Below are positions 1-10,764 of a stretch of DNA of 64,000 nt, piece after piece; positions within the stretch are counted from its first letter, which is position 1, and the number at the start of each line of letters is the position of its first letter. Source of the stretch: Calvatia gigantea (lineage: Eukaryota > Basidiomycota > Agaricomycetes > Agaricales > Lycoperdaceae). The stretch is from contig JACAAK010000001.1 in NCBI GenBank assembly GCA_025093985.1, positions 1,798,001-1,862,000 of the forward strand, written 5' to 3'. The notes under the pieces were generated by a model. That model worked only from the letters and a program-made list of their open reading frames with translations, was not told the DNA's origin and ran no database searches. The translations under genes and the position numbers were made by a program.

Positions 1-2202
1 TTCGTTCTTTGAAGGTGGGTTCCACAAATAGCTCGGCACGGAGTAGGATGGTTCCTTCTGATGGTTCGTCATTCTTTTCGTTCGTCAACCAAGCGTCTCG
101 GATCATGGTGACTAGTTTCTCTTCTTCTTGTTCTGGTTCTTGGTAGATTCTGGAAAGGAGGTCCGCTTTTGTATTTGTTTTTCCCAGTATGTGACGCAGT
201 GTGAAATCGTAGTCTTGTAACTGTAGGTACCATCTTGCTTGTTGGCCATTTAGTTTTTGGGGTTCCCTGTAGTATTTCAGGTTTTCATGGTCGGTCCAGA
301 TTTCGAATCTCTCTTCTGCGTCTAGTAGGTAGTGTCACCATTCTTTTAGTGCGTGCATGATGGCCAGTAGTTCTTTGTCGTAGATTTCATAATTTCGTTC
401 TGCTGGTGATAGTGTGCGGGACGTGAATGCAATTGGGTGCCATTTTGAATGTTGTTCTTGTGAGAGTACTCCCCCTAGTGCGTAGTTTGATGCGTCGACT
501 TCTACCCGGAATTGACCTTTCCTCTGGGGTAGTGTTAGGGTGGGTTCTTCTGTGATTCGTTGTTTTAGTTCGTCGAATGCGGATTGTTGTTCTTCTCTCC
601 ACTCCCACTCTTCTGATCCTTTTAGTTTGTTCAATGGGGCTGCTATTTTGCTGAAGTTTTTAATAAATCGGCGGTAGTAGTTGGCGAACCCGAGGAATCT
701 TTGTATTCCTTTCTTGTTGTGCGGTTGGGGCCATTCTCGTACCGATTTTACTTTTTCGGCCTCCATTTCGATGTGTCCATGTCCTACTGTTACTCCTAGC
801 ATTGGGATTTCTTCAGCGTCGAAGATGCATTTGGATCGTTTGAAGCATAGGTTGTGTTCAGCTGCTCTTTCTAGGAATCGGATTGTTCATTCTTGTAATT
901 GTTCTTTAGTGTCACCTGGAATTGCAAAATCGTCCATGTAGTTTACTATATCTCCGTTGCATAACAGGTCTCGGAAGATGCTTGCCATCATTCTTGAGAA
1001 CGTTCCTGGTGAATTGCTGAGCCCGAAGAACATTACTGTAGGTTCGAATAGCCCTTCGTTGGTCAGGAAGGCTGCTTTCCACTCGTCTCCTTCTTTGATA
1101 CGGACATTGTTGTAGCCCCAAATGATGTCTAGTTTGTTGAAGTACAGTATTTGGCTTTTCCTAATTTGTTAATGACTTCTCCAATTTGAGGCAACGGTGT
1201 TTTATCCTTGATGACTATGTTATTCAACCATCGGTAATCTTGAATGAGTCGTTTTGAGCCATCCTTTTTTGGGATGAAAAAGGTGGGTGCGGCGTATGGC
1301 GATTTCGATGGTCGTATTCGTCCTGATTCGAGGTTCTCTTTAACAAATGTCTTGAGTTCGTCCTGTTCCTTGATCGTCATGTTGTAAGTTCCTGCATTGA
1401 TTTCTTTGGGTGCGTCTTCTGTTAGGATTATCTCGTGGTCCCATTCTGTTCGTTCGGGTAGTTTGTTGAATGTAGTTTTGTTGAATAGATGTGTGAATGG
1501 CTGGACGTAGTCCGGTAGGTCTGATGGTTTGGTGGGGTCGGGTTCTTCTTCTTCTTCCCATATATCCTCGGTGGTGGCCATGCTCCAGATCTTGTCTGTT
1601 ACCTGGATGTTTTGGTGTGGGACTTTGCAGTCCTTTGGGCATCGATTGAACTTTATCTCTCCTGTTCGCCAGTTTACTTCTAGGTTGTGTTTGATGAGCC
1701 AGTCGTGCCCTAGAAATATTTCTGCTCTGTCTTGGAGTTGTACGACCGATGCTTCGAGTGTCTCTTTGTGTCCTTCAATTTCCACCTGTATAGTTGCTTT
1801 TTCTGTGACCTTTCCTCCTTGGTTTGTTGTTCTGTCTATGTTAAGTACCATGATTTCTTGTCCTAGTTTTTCTGTGGGGATTCTTTCTTTGTCTACCAGT
1901 CTTTTGCTGATGCTGCTGGTGGTGCACCCCGAGTCGACTATAGTGTTTACTGTTATCCTTTTTGTCGGGGTCTGGATTTTCCCTTTTAGGTTTAGTTCGC
2001 GCTTTCGTTTCTGAGGAATCGTGTAATATTCTTCTGATATCCTAGATACAAGTTTTTTGACTCTCGAGGCAGCGCCTACTCGGAGTCTCCGGAAAAATCC
2101 TGGTGTTCTTCTGGCTTGGCTTCGTCTATGGCTCGGATCTGTACCCTTTTGGGTGCAGTGCATGCTTTGGCTATGTGTCCGATTTTGCCGCAGTTGTAGC
2201 AT
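1..2202 (-). pseudogene. G1 pol: protease, reverse transcriptase, RNase H (broken)
   Basis: The reading frame is -1 relative to gag and overlaps its end. Domains run from high to low coordinate. The aspartic protease has VDSGCTTS near 1930. A linker follows with FLGHDWLIKHN, then the RT fingers and palm starting near [19 protein letters not shown] (about 1270-1200). RNase H lies at about 340-560 (VDASNYALGG, YDKELLA). The frame is lost at 1143-1149 by a 5-bp TACAGTA insertion, and the ORF then ends at 1129. A second break is TGA at 332-334, replacing an arginine CGA that B also retains. RT resumes in another frame from about 1120 down to 802. Integrase lies outside the window. Confidence 0.9.
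1143..1149. other. Probable Tc1/mariner excision footprint in G1 pol
   Basis: The sequence reads TACAGTA where the B copy has a simple TA at the same RT codon, so 5 bp have been added. The mariner in this window (56489-58093) has CAG and CTG ends and TA duplications, and excision of such an element leaves TA-CAG-TA. The insertion causes the pol frameshift. One neighbouring base also differs by a transition. Confidence 0.7.
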
Positions 2203-3224
2203 GTTAATCCTTTGGGCTTTTTGCAGTCCTTGGACATGTGTCCGAATATGCCGCAGTTATAGCACTTGGGTTCTCCTTTTGCATTGAACATGTGTCGTCT
2301 GCTTCCTATCTCCATGGGTTCTCCCATTCCTCCATAAGTAGTTCCTGAGTTAGTTTTCTTATCTCCTCGGTATTCAGATGCCTCATATCCCTGTCCAACT
2401 GCTAATATGGCCTCCTTCCATTCTGGGTACGTGTCAGGTCGAGCGGCTGGAGAGTAGCCTGTGATGGTGTGGATAATATCTTGTTGGGCATTTTTTCGCA
2501 GCAAGAACATAGCATGTCGGTTGTCAGTTTTTGCCTTGTTTTTGAGTACTTCGAATTCGATGAGGTAGTCGGCCGTGTTCCTATTTCCTTGTTTGAATTT
2601 TTCGATCTGCCATTTTGCCTTTGCGTTCATGGCATCGTCCGAAAAGGTTCGTTTGAATTCTTCGGCAAAGACTTTCCAGTCTACAGAGTCTTCTCCTTCC
2701 AGAATTTGTGGTGCTTTCATTGCTGCATATGCTCCTGCTGTTCCTCCCCTCAGTCTGGCTAAGACTGCTATGGCTTTGTCGTCCGCTGTGGCAACTTTGT
2801 TGAATTTCATGAAGAGTGTCATGGCTCTCCACCAGTCATCGAATTTAGTTTGGGTTCCATCGAAGAACCCTGGGTCGGGTACGAGTCCCTTTGTACTAGG
2901 TGCTGTGGTGGGCGCAGTATTGTGCATCATTTCTGAATTTCCCGATTCTGATTCTGTTTCGGTGTCTTGGTTCTCCGGTTGTCCTAGCTGTTCTTCTGCT
3001 ATGTCGAGTTCATTGAAGAGTTCTGATATAATTGCTTCTACTCCTGTTGGGTTTACTCCTTGTGTGGTGTCTCCGGGTTCGTTGTCTGTTACAACCATTT
3101 CTGGTGCAGGTACTTCAGGGTTCTCTGCTTCTTCGTCTGATGAGTCGGTTTCACTGTCTGTTTCAAGCTCGTTGTCTGTGACTTCGAGCTGGGGTTCTCT
3201 GTATTCATCGGGGTTCGAGCTCAT
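2076..3224 (-). CDS. G1 gag, 382 aa, two CCHC zinc knuckles
   Basis: This is the only uninterrupted gag of this family in the window. The N-terminus (about residues 1-110) is acidic and Ser/Glu-rich, beginning MSSNPDEYREPQLEV. The capsid-like part (about 120-290) includes FDDWWRAMTLFMKFNKV. Two CX2CX4HX4C knuckles follow near residues 310-350 (CYNCGIFGHMSKDC and CYNCGKIGHIAKAC), which are expected to bind RNA. The start is the ATG about 70 nt after the primer-binding site. Its length of 1149 nt equals the B gag once B's 5-bp footprint is discounted. Just before the stop, GAT-TTT-TCC offers a T5 run where a -1 slip would enter pol. Confidence 0.93.
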   Translation of the reverse strand: MSSNPDEYREPQLEVTDNELETDSETDSSDEEAENPEVPAPEMVVTDNEPGDTTQGVNPTGVEAIISELFNELDIAEEQLGQPENQDTETESESGNSEMMHNTAPTTAPSTKGLVPDPGFFDGTQTKFDDWWRAMTLFMKFNKVATADDKAIAVLARLRGGTAGAYAAMKAPQILEGEDSVDWKVFAEEFKRTFSDDAMNAKAKWQIEKFKQGNRNTADYLIEFEVLKNKAKTDNRHAMFLLRKNAQQDIIHTITGYSPAARPDTYPEWKEAILAVGQGYEASEYRGDKKTNSGTTYGGMGEPMEIGSRRHMFNAKGEPKCYNCGIFGHMSKDCKKPKGLTCYNCGKIGHIAKACTAPKRVQIRAIDEAKPEEHQDFSGDSE

Positions 3225-3292
3225 ATAATGGCTCCTGGGTTCGTCGTGGTTCGAGTCTTTTCCAACTCTATTTCTTGCAAGGTGAGGTGGTG

Positions 3293-3303
3293 ACGCTTAA
3301 CCA
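3293..3303 (-). other. G1 primer-binding site, self-priming type
   Basis: On the minus strand this reads TGGTTAAGCGT, 2 nt inside the LTR end. It is exactly complementary to ACGCTTAACCA inside the same LTR (plus coordinates 3388-3398). In Tf1-type elements the first bases of the transcript prime reverse transcription in this way. Confidence 0.75.
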
Positions 3304-3305
3304 AA

Positions 3306-3501
3306 TGTTACGACCTTAGTCAATTTAGACCTCAGGTTGCAGCTCTGGCTAAGTCTTGAGGGCGAGTAAGGGAAAGAGAACAGAAGATGGTTAAGCGTAC
3401 CGAATACAGCAGGGTGTATGTACGCTTAAATACATCTAGAGCTATCCAGTTGAACGGATGGAGTAACTACATGAAACGTCCGGTCAAGGCGTGGTAGTTG
3501 G
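3306..3501 (-). repeat. G1 5' LTR fragment
   Basis: The minus-strand LTR ends in GGTCGTAACA. It matches the inner ~196 bp of the 309-bp B LTR at 13521-13829. It is cut at 3501, where the copia-1 LTR begins with TGTTAAGAC. Confidence 0.92.
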
Positions 3502-3910
3502 TGTTAAGACGAGTACACCACAATAGCATAGGCTAGTGGCGGAGGGTAGTCGTACTCACTGGGTTTGTTGAGATGGTAGTTGTAGACCGTTGCTAGTGGA
3601 TATCTTAGTGGAATGATGGGCAGAAGAGTAGACTGGATTGTCTAAAGAATGTACGCATACTACATAGGTCTTATATATCTAATGTCTCTGGTCTGTGCGC
3701 CGTTCTACCTAATACAGGTGAGGTCTTATCTGCCAGTAGCATATACAGAGCATACTGCGTACAATGTTCTATTTAATAGACCATGACCAGCAACCTAGAG
3801 TGCGGTCTAGTACATTGTTCGTTATCTCTCTTCAAGAGTGAAGTACTCAAGAACCCGTTTCAGCTATAAATAGACTGAACCAACGTAGTGGTACGGATCG
3901 AGATTCAACA
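3502..3910 (-). repeat. copia-1 3' LTR
   Basis: The plus strand runs TGTTAAGAC...GATTCAACA, 409 bp, nearly the same as the copia-2 LTRs at 52908 and 60904. The sense strand is minus, so the LTR begins TGTTGAATC. A TATTTATAG motif lies about 40 bp inside that start. Confidence 0.95.
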
Positions 3911-3935
3911 CTCCTCCTCACTTGAAGGAGGGAGA
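3911..3935 (-). other. copia-1 polypurine tract
   Basis: On the minus strand a purine-rich stretch ending AGTGAGGAGGAG abuts the 3' LTR. It is the expected primer for plus-strand DNA synthesis, and the same sequence lies next to the copia-2 3' LTR. Confidence 0.7.
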
Positions 3936-6900
3936 TTAACGTTTCATCAATCGAGCGGCTTTATCCCATGCTTCGATATCGGAACCGAAAATCAGTCCTA
4001 ATTCAGGGCGGAAGAGATTGATTTTGGTTACGCCAAGATTCTTTGTAAAGATATCGGCGGGATTGTCTTGTGAAGACACATCACCAATAACAATAATACC
4101 CTCCTCGACTAATTCTCGCACATAGTGGTAATGAATATCCACGTGCTTCGATCGTTTTTCAACAATGGGATTTTCAGTCCAGAATTTGGACCCATCGTTG
4201 TCACCGTAGAGAATAGGAGTTGGGTGCTCAATTTTAAGCTCCTCCAGAAGCTGTGACAGCCATTTCACTTGTCGTGAAGCGTCAGACAGTTCTTTATATT
4301 CCGCCTCAGTGGACGATAACGAAACCGTCTTTTGTCGTCGCGAAGTCCAGGTGACAGCACCGGACGCGATCATACAAACATTTCCCGATACAGATTGGTG
4401 GGTTTCTGTATCTTGAGCCCAATCTGAGTCACTGAGACATTCCAGCGTCACCGCGGATTTCCCAGTATTGCCTTCATATTTCAATGCATAGTTCCTTGTC
4501 ATTGACAAGTACTTTAGTACATGAATTCCAGCGCGATAGTGCTCAGGTGCGGGGTTAGCGGCATGTTGTGCCAGCTTAACTACGGCAAAGGCTATGTCGG
4601 GCCTAGTACCGATCATCAAGTACATTAACGATCCAACCAATTGTTGGTACTTCTGACGGAAGGGGTCAGATGCAGTATCCTTGTTTGTTACAAACTGGAA
4701 GCCAGCTGGTAATGGTGTTTTAGCCGCGGCAGACTGTGGAACCTGGAAGCGCTGCAAGATCTTATCCAGGTATTTCACCTGTTGGATGAAGATTTGACGC
4801 TTGGAGCGATTCCTCGAGATTTTCATCCCAAGGAATTCTTCACAGGGACCGTGATCTCTGCATTCCCACTTTTTGGTGAACTTTCCCTTCAACTCATTGA
4901 GGAGGGGGGAGTTTTTCTTTCCCAAGAAATTCACGTCATCAACGTAGACAATGGCTACTACAAGCTCTTTCGTCTTTGGATGTCTGTGAAAGTATACAGC
5001 GTAGTCAGATTTGCAGCGGGTAAATCCCAGCTCAATCATGGATTGATGCAATTCTTTCCACCACTGGCAACCGGCTTGTTTAAGGCCGTAGATCGCTTGT
5101 CTAAGTCTCCATACTTTTCCTTCCTGCCCGGGAAGTCGAAACCCTTCGGGCTGTTCCATGTATATCTCCTCATCCAGTTTGCCATATAAATAGGCTGTTT
5201 TTACATCAACGCTATGCATATCCCAATCGTGGATTGCAGTGAGTGCGAAGCTTACGCACGCAGACTCGTAGCGGACAACTGGTGAGAAAAGCTCGTTATA
5301 GTCGATGCCTTCAATCTGCGAGAAACCCTTTGCAACTAAGCGAGCTTGCAGGCGGCCATCAGACTTTTCGAGAAATACCCAACGGTTTTTAACCGTCCTC
5401 CTTCCTTTCGGAAGATCTACCAGTTCATATACCCCACGCTTCTTCAGCGCTTCGAGTTCCTCAATACACGCAGCCATCCATTTTGCCTTAATAGGCTCAG
5501 GAAGCTTAAGCATGTCACAGAAAGTTTCAGGCTCTCCATGTGCGGTATTGTGTACTGTCTGTATCAAGAAATCGATCAGTTTTACTCCTCCCTCAGCGAC
5601 AAGTCTTTCAATGTCCATGTCATTTACATTGTGAGACGTTGGATCATTGTTTTCAGGCATGGGCGGCAGTTCCGGACGTGGAGGGAGCTGAAATGGAGGT
5701 AGATCAAAGGATTGTGGCGGGTACCGCTCAGCACGAACTCTTTGCCTCACATATTCAGGATGATTAGTCCTTGCTCTTCGCTCACAAATTATCTCGTCCG
5801 AAGGGGCATTGGCGCATACGCGCTGCCTTTGCCTCTGCTGCTCTTGTCAGTGAGTCCAATCTATTTCTCTTTCAATTGAAATTGGACGCCTATTTTCTCC
5901 GTATGTATTACCTGGTCTGATAGGAGGCCTGCCTTGTCGTTCAGAACGACGCGGCTCTACCTGATCAGAACCAACAGCGCGACGTTTGGGAACAGGGATT
6001 GGGAATTCCTCGTTTTCGGTATCCCATACATCTCTGTCCACATGCCAATTATCACGTACATCAGGCTCCTCCTCAACGGTTGTTCCACGCGAAGGTGGCG
6101 ACTCAGGTGGGGGTACCCAAGGTGGCGTATTGCCTGGTGATGGCCGTCGTGAACTTATGCTGTCTGGCGGAGTAGAATCTCGCCGGGGTAAAGGAGGTGA
6201 AGGCGGAGAATATTTCGGTTTAAATGGTGGAGAAACCGGAGGTAATGATACTGGATGATCAGGTGGAGGTGGAACAATTCCAGCATCATCCGAAGATGGT
6301 GGAATAGGTGGTTCATCCCGTAATCCTGGTCTAGGCAGATTTCTCTCTCCTCCGTGATTAGGCTGGTTACTGCTATCCGGCACTGAATCGGGGCATTTAG
6401 GGAAATATCCCTCGTTGAATAAGGCGTTCGGTGATATAAAGATCATGTTGCCTGTCGTGTGCCGCATAAAGATATAGTTTTTGCTACCTTTATATCCAAG
6501 AAAGATCATAATCTCGGATTTTGTGGACAATTTGTTTGGGTGGATCTCATCGGGTAGATAAACATACGCGCCGCATCCAAACACACGAATATGGGACAAA
6601 TTTGGTTTTTCCCTCGAATAACACTCAAAAGGTGTCTTCCACTGCAGATGCTGGACTGGCGTGCGATTATATAAATGCACGGCTGTGTTCAACGCAAATT
6701 CCCACCACGAGTCAGGTAGACATGCCTGTAGCCTTATAGCTTGGGCTTTCTCGTGTAGGGTGCGGTTCAGTCGCTCTGCTCTCCCATTCTGCTGATGCGC
6801 ATAAGGAGCAGTGGTCTCATGGGTAATTCCACACGCCGCGAGTCCTGCCAATAACCTTTCATTGACATATTCTCCTCCATTATCGGTGCGAAGTCGCTTG

Positions 6901-7750
6901 ACTCGCATTCCGGAGAGGTTCTCTAGCGCACTGATTAGCTGAATGAGCTTCTCAGAAGCCTCAGACTTCTTTCGAAGGAGGACTATATGTGCGTGAGAAG
7001 AAAAGTCATCAAGGAACATCATTGCCCATTTATATTTATGGTAGCTAATGACGGGCAGTTCCAGCAAGTCTGAGTGACATAGCTCAAAGACTGCGGTGGC
7101 TCGCTTGGGGTTAATCGGAAAGGGGTTATTATGCATTTTCCCCTTGGCACAGCCGTCACAAATGCCTTTCCGAGTAGATGGTGCGGGAATCGACATGATG
7201 CCCTCAACGTGCTTTGGAAGCTCAGAGAGCGCGCGATCCGAAGGGTGTCCCATTCGACGATGCCAATTGATATAATCAAGTTGGTGTAATGTCAACGCGA
7301 CTGGTTTCTCCTTGCTATTTTGCAAGACATACGTGTGCACCATATGTACGTTGTTTTTAAACAAACGATGAGGCCAGGTGGATAATACAGCTCTTCCTGA
7401 TTTATCACGGATGGTGGTTCCTTTAACGGTTGCCTCTAGAACATAGCCGTTCCAAAGAATCTGGCCTGAGGACATTAACCGTTCTGTGATTTCTTTGATG
7501 TAAAAGACTGGCGCAATACATGAAGTAGCGCTCTTGGACTTTCCCTTGTCTGTCATGTCATGCTGGAAAATCACAGACCCTCGTCCAGTCATTTCATAAA
7601 TCCGGTTGCCAGCGGCTTGTATAAGCCCGAAATGGCCCATCTTAACCTCTGCAAAATCAGAGAGATAACCGGTGACATGGTACGATGCTCCAGAATCAAG
7701 GAGCCAGTCTGCGTTATTCACAGAATGTTTGTTTCCTTCTTCTCGACACT
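3936..7750 (-). pseudogene. copia-1 pol (PR end, IN, RT, RNase H), one internal stop
   Basis: A single frame runs through the element from 7750 to the stop at 3936, broken only by a TGA at about 5844-5846 where copia-2 has CGA. Domains in order are protease (LLDSGASYHVTG), the integrase zinc region (WHRRMGHPS...CDGCAKGK), the integrase core (CHSDLL, RTDNGGEY, GRAERLNRT), a proline-rich linker, copia RT (FSPVVRYES, IVYVDDVNFLG) and RNase H (SDSDWAQD, LSSTEAEYKEL, DNPADIFTKNL). The reading frame therefore stayed open apart from one C-to-T change. The N-terminal gag part is deleted at the 7750 junction, so it cannot encode a complete polyprotein. Confidence 0.93.
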
Positions 7751-9135
7751 GTTTAGAGGCTCTAAACTATATACTAGCCTGAGACTCTTTCCATCTTTCT
7801 TAAGTATACAAAACTATTTAGATCTATAAGATAAATTCAAGGGTTCATATACCCCTACATCTATTTTTCTCTTAATGATTCTACACACTTCATCATAAAT
7901 CGCTGGAGGAATCCTGAAATGTCTTTCTACCCATGGTATATGAGCAATAGTGGAGATTTCTATTGGAGGGAAAAACTCCTCCTTAAATTTTCCCCTTTCA
8001 GTATCATTCCAAGTGAATGCTTTATTGTGTTCTGCAATTAACCAATGCATTAGCTTTTACTCTTCATAAGTCAAGAAGTCCCCATTATGAGCTGCTTCTA
8101 TCTTGTCTTTCCATTCTTCAGTATACCTGCCTTTAGATTTGAAAGTTGGTGGGTTAACCAGCAGGATTGGCAGCTCAGCTAAGGGATCTCCAATTATCTC
8201 TTATTTTATTCTGTATTTGTCTGGTACAGTAAGTTCTTCCAGTATGGGTCTAACTTTCAATGCAACTGGCTTATATTTCTTGGCTAAACAAAGAATATGT
8301 TCCTCCTCTGTAAGTGGTCCATAGATTTCATCTAGTGCTGTCACTCTTCAAATAGCTCTGCTAGGACTTACAATCTGAGATAAGAATATAGTAAGTAGTT
8401 CTTTATTGTGAGACTGCTGTATTACCAAACTTTTCTATAAGTATATTAGATTAATTTCATTGGCAGTCATAGACTTTACATCAACTGCCAACGTTTCACT
8501 AATATATGGTTTATTCTCATTATCTAAGCTAATTATAAGAGCAACCTCTCCTTCAATGCCTTTTTCAAAGTCATTAAGGCTACTCAAAAATTTTGCTCTC
8601 TAATTCACAGTAATTGGCCTTTAGTGTAAGTAGGCAGTGTCACTCTATTCTTTGTATTGGGATCAGTAATGACTATTATTTGCATTCCTTTGGCAGAGTT
8701 CACTACTTGACTTTCTGTTAGGATATTAAAAGGTCTACCTAGTAATATTGAGTATGGCAGACTGTCAACTACATGGACTTGTAGATAGACCATCATGTCT
8801 CCAAAGCTGAACAGCACATTCTTAGCTAGACCACAAGTCTGGCTTATCTGGCCATTCATACTCTGCATATTGATAGTTGTGTTTGGATCCCATGTAATTC
8901 TACAATCTATCACTGTAGCTCTGGACATGGATACAATTTGTGAACCACTATCCAACAAAGCCTCTTCTTCTCTAAGATTGTTCACTAATATTGGAATGAC
9001 TTTTAGCAAAGCCATATCTTTGGCCGTTATAGTTTCATTATTATCTAAGGAGAATATATGCTTGCCTCTATCTTCTCAAGGTACTGCTTCCAAGTACTGT
9101 AGAATAGGATCAGTAATTCTCCAAGTTAGATAGGA
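7751..9135 (-). pseudogene. C protease and N-terminal RT region (broken)
   Basis: The longest open piece is 9015-8605, an aspartic protease domain with LLDSGSQIVSM (active site DSG) and the flap-side motif ILLGRPFNIL. Downstream, 8050-7814 reads HIPWVERHFRIPPAIYDEV and then KIDVGVYEP, the segment just before the RT fingers in basidiomycete gypsy polyproteins. A TAG then replaces the conserved tryptophan before FCILKKDGK. RT palm, RNase H and integrase are missing, cut at 7751. Many stops make it non-coding. Confidence 0.82.
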
Positions 9136-9299
9136 ATGCCCTTCAGTGTCTAAAACTTTCTCTGCAACTTTCTCTAGTTTTGCAAGCATTGAGACCTATA
9201 CTAGATTAATGACAGGCTCTGCACCTTCCAAATTAGATTCATTGTCTTCAATATGCAATACATTGTTAGATTTAATTGCTATGCATCTTTTAGCAATTT

Positions 9300-10380
9300 G
9301 GTCTTTGTATTTTTCTCAGAGTTTGGGGGAAATAGCCAATAGTTCTTTGTGAGATAGAGAGACATCTCCTTTGAGAATTCTCTCCAATATTTTATCTAAT
9401 TCAACCCCATCCTCAATTTCTGTCTTGTGTTTATATAATGGTTGCTTTTGTTTGTGCAAGTACTTTGCAGGCACAGACAGGACTTCTACAACTGGCCTAA
9501 GAGATCTAACATTTTTATAGGGAAAATTATCGACCTGCTTAGATTTCATTGGTTCTGTATTTTTCTTGTCTTTGGCACTTGGATTAGGATTATCTTCCTT
9601 ATCACTCTCTGATTCCGTCTGTTTCCTGGCAGGGATCTTTCATCCAGGGGACAGTTTCTTCATTGAACTGCTTAAAAACCCAACTGATTCTTTTTAGTGC
9701 TGTCCTTCTTTTGAGCCAAAGCCAAAATCTTTGCAAGCTGGCTGGCCAGGTCATCAAAATCATCTTCTTCATTGGACACTGGTTCAGGATCTTTAGCTTT
9801 GCATGATTTCACAGGCTTAGTGCCAGATAGCAATGTTTCAATTGTATTAAGACGGCTTTCTAGATTTTCTAGTTCTAAGCTACGTCTATCTAACACTTGC
9901 CTACTCTCTTCAATTATACTATCTCTAGTATTTTTGAGTTGGTTTGTATAGATGGAAATCTCAGGTGCACAACCATAAGATTGGTAGGAACCTAGATCAG
10001 GCACTTCCTCTTCTTGAGGCAATTCAGGTTACATGCCTAGGCATACCAATAGTGTGTTTGGTAAGTACTTTGCTATGATAGCCTTAATAGACATCCTTTC
10101 AATTCTAGGTATGGGTGAGCTGTCTGCAAATCTAAGTTGATTTCTATCAACTTTAATTTTTCCATCTTTCATGTCCTGGTCTTTTTCTGAACATACAAGC
10201 CAGCAATACTTTGGATCAAAACAATAGTAGCATCCTCTGCCTGTTCTGGCTGTGGCCTCATTATTCTGCCTTGGCTGTCCCTGACTATAGTTAACAGGAT
10301 CTACAGGATGTGTAAATTTTGTCTGTATTGTAGCTTTCATAGAGTCTATAAAGCTCTGCATATTTTTCTGGTTAACAGCC
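9300..10380 (-). pseudogene. C gag C-terminal part with degenerate zinc knuckle
   Basis: Minus-strand fragments cover the region after the capsid. GCYYCFDPKYCWLVC near 10230 is a knuckle whose histidine position is lost or changed. It is followed by a segment typical of fungal gypsy gags (GKIKVDRNQLRFADSSPIP). Then come a charged, coiled-coil-like stretch (10022-9672, LESRLNTIETLLSG) and a basic region (9549-9316). Several stops and frame changes separate these pieces. The apparent start of the 10436-10029 frame lies inside the LTR of element A and is not real. Confidence 0.72.
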
Positions 10381-10385
10381 AGAGT

Positions 10386-10685
10386 TGTTGTGAATTCCAC
10401 CATTTCCATTACATCATCATGCTGCTTCCCTACCATGTACCTGTTTCAGCTATTCTAGTGTCAGCAATCTCCAAAGTACTGACTCATATACTACCATGCT
10501 ATAGTGATCAGACATTTCATGTAGTATCTCCATCTATTCAACTAGATGGCCTTCCCTATATTTAAGTGTACATACACCTCCTTGTATTTGGTATGCTTAA
10601 CCATCTATAGTTCTTCTCCCCTTACTCACCCTCAAGTCTTAGCCCAAGTTGCAACCTGAGGTTCAGTCAGACTAAGGTTGTAACA
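10386..10685 (+). repeat. Element A 5' LTR
   Basis: It begins TGTTGTGAATTCC and ends GTTGTAACA, 300 bp. A TATATTTAAG box lies at 10557-10566. The putative transcript start and self-primer ATGCTTAACCA lies at 10593-10603. Confidence 0.95.
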
Positions 10686-10687
10686 TT

Positions 10688-10698
10688 TGGTTAAGCAT
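10688..10698 (+). other. Element A primer-binding site, self-priming type
   Basis: TGGTTAAGCAT is the exact reverse complement of ATGCTTAACCA at 10593-10603 in its own LTR. The B and G1 versions are TGGTTAAGCGT with ACGCTTAACCA, so both sides of one pair differ together. Confidence 0.75.
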
Positions 10699-10764
10699 CC
10701 CTACCTCACCTTGCAAGGAGTAGGCTGAAACAGGCCTGAACAAGAACAACCTAGGAGCCAGTAT

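Larger units (their letters stand above)
1..3501 (-). mobile_element. Ty3/gypsy element G1 (Tf1/sushi-like), truncated at both ends
   Basis: In minus-strand order it has an LTR fragment, primer-binding site, gag, protease, reverse transcriptase and RNase H, and it runs off the window at the start of integrase. It belongs to the same subfamily as element B (13521-20624). The LTR is cut at 3501 by the copia-1 LTR, and the rest of the G1 LTR is not found on the far side. Gag is intact. Pol is broken by one 5-bp insertion (1143-1149) and by CGA-to-TGA stops such as the one at 332-334. No 3' LTR lies in the window, so copy age cannot be judged from LTR pairs. Confidence 0.93.
3502..7750 (-). mobile_element. 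Ty1/copia element copia-1, 5'-truncated
   Basis: This is the same family as copia-2 (52908-61313). In minus-strand order it keeps part of the protease, integrase, RT, RNase H, a polypurine tract and the 3' LTR. Similarity to copia-2 stops at 7750 (shared to CTCGACACT), so the 5' LTR, gag and start of pol are missing and the sequence continues directly into element C. At 7080-7081 it shows the undisturbed TA that is occupied by a mariner in copia-2, which makes it an empty-site reference. Confidence 0.93.
7751..10380 (-). mobile_element. Old Ty3/gypsy element C, 3' portion (gag end to start of RT)
   Basis: This is the downstream half of C, which is split by element A. The target duplication AGAGT (10381-10385 and 23846-23850) joins it to the 23851+ half. 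It holds the gag C-terminus, protease and the approach to RT. C ends at 7751 just after ILKKDGKSLRLVYSLEPLN, the first RT motif, where it abuts copia-1. The sequence is AT-rich and full of stops, indicating an old copy from a gypsy lineage different from A, B and D. Confidence 0.85.

Noticed and set aside
2575..3228. Long plus-strand ORF opposite G1 gag (and similar mirror ORFs opposite copia linkers)
   Set aside because: They are antisense shadows of coding regions with biased composition and have no independent domain.
8220..8226. TACAGTA in element C as another mariner footprint
   Set aside because: The minus-strand codons read ELTVPDKYR in frame without any extra bases, so it is native sequence. 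The same holds for 9105, 16096 and 34027, where homologues show no 5-bp gain.
10029..10436. ORF start at 10436 as the start of a C gene
   Set aside because: The first 17 codons lie in the LTR of element A, and the real gag continues at 23851 across the AGAGT duplication.
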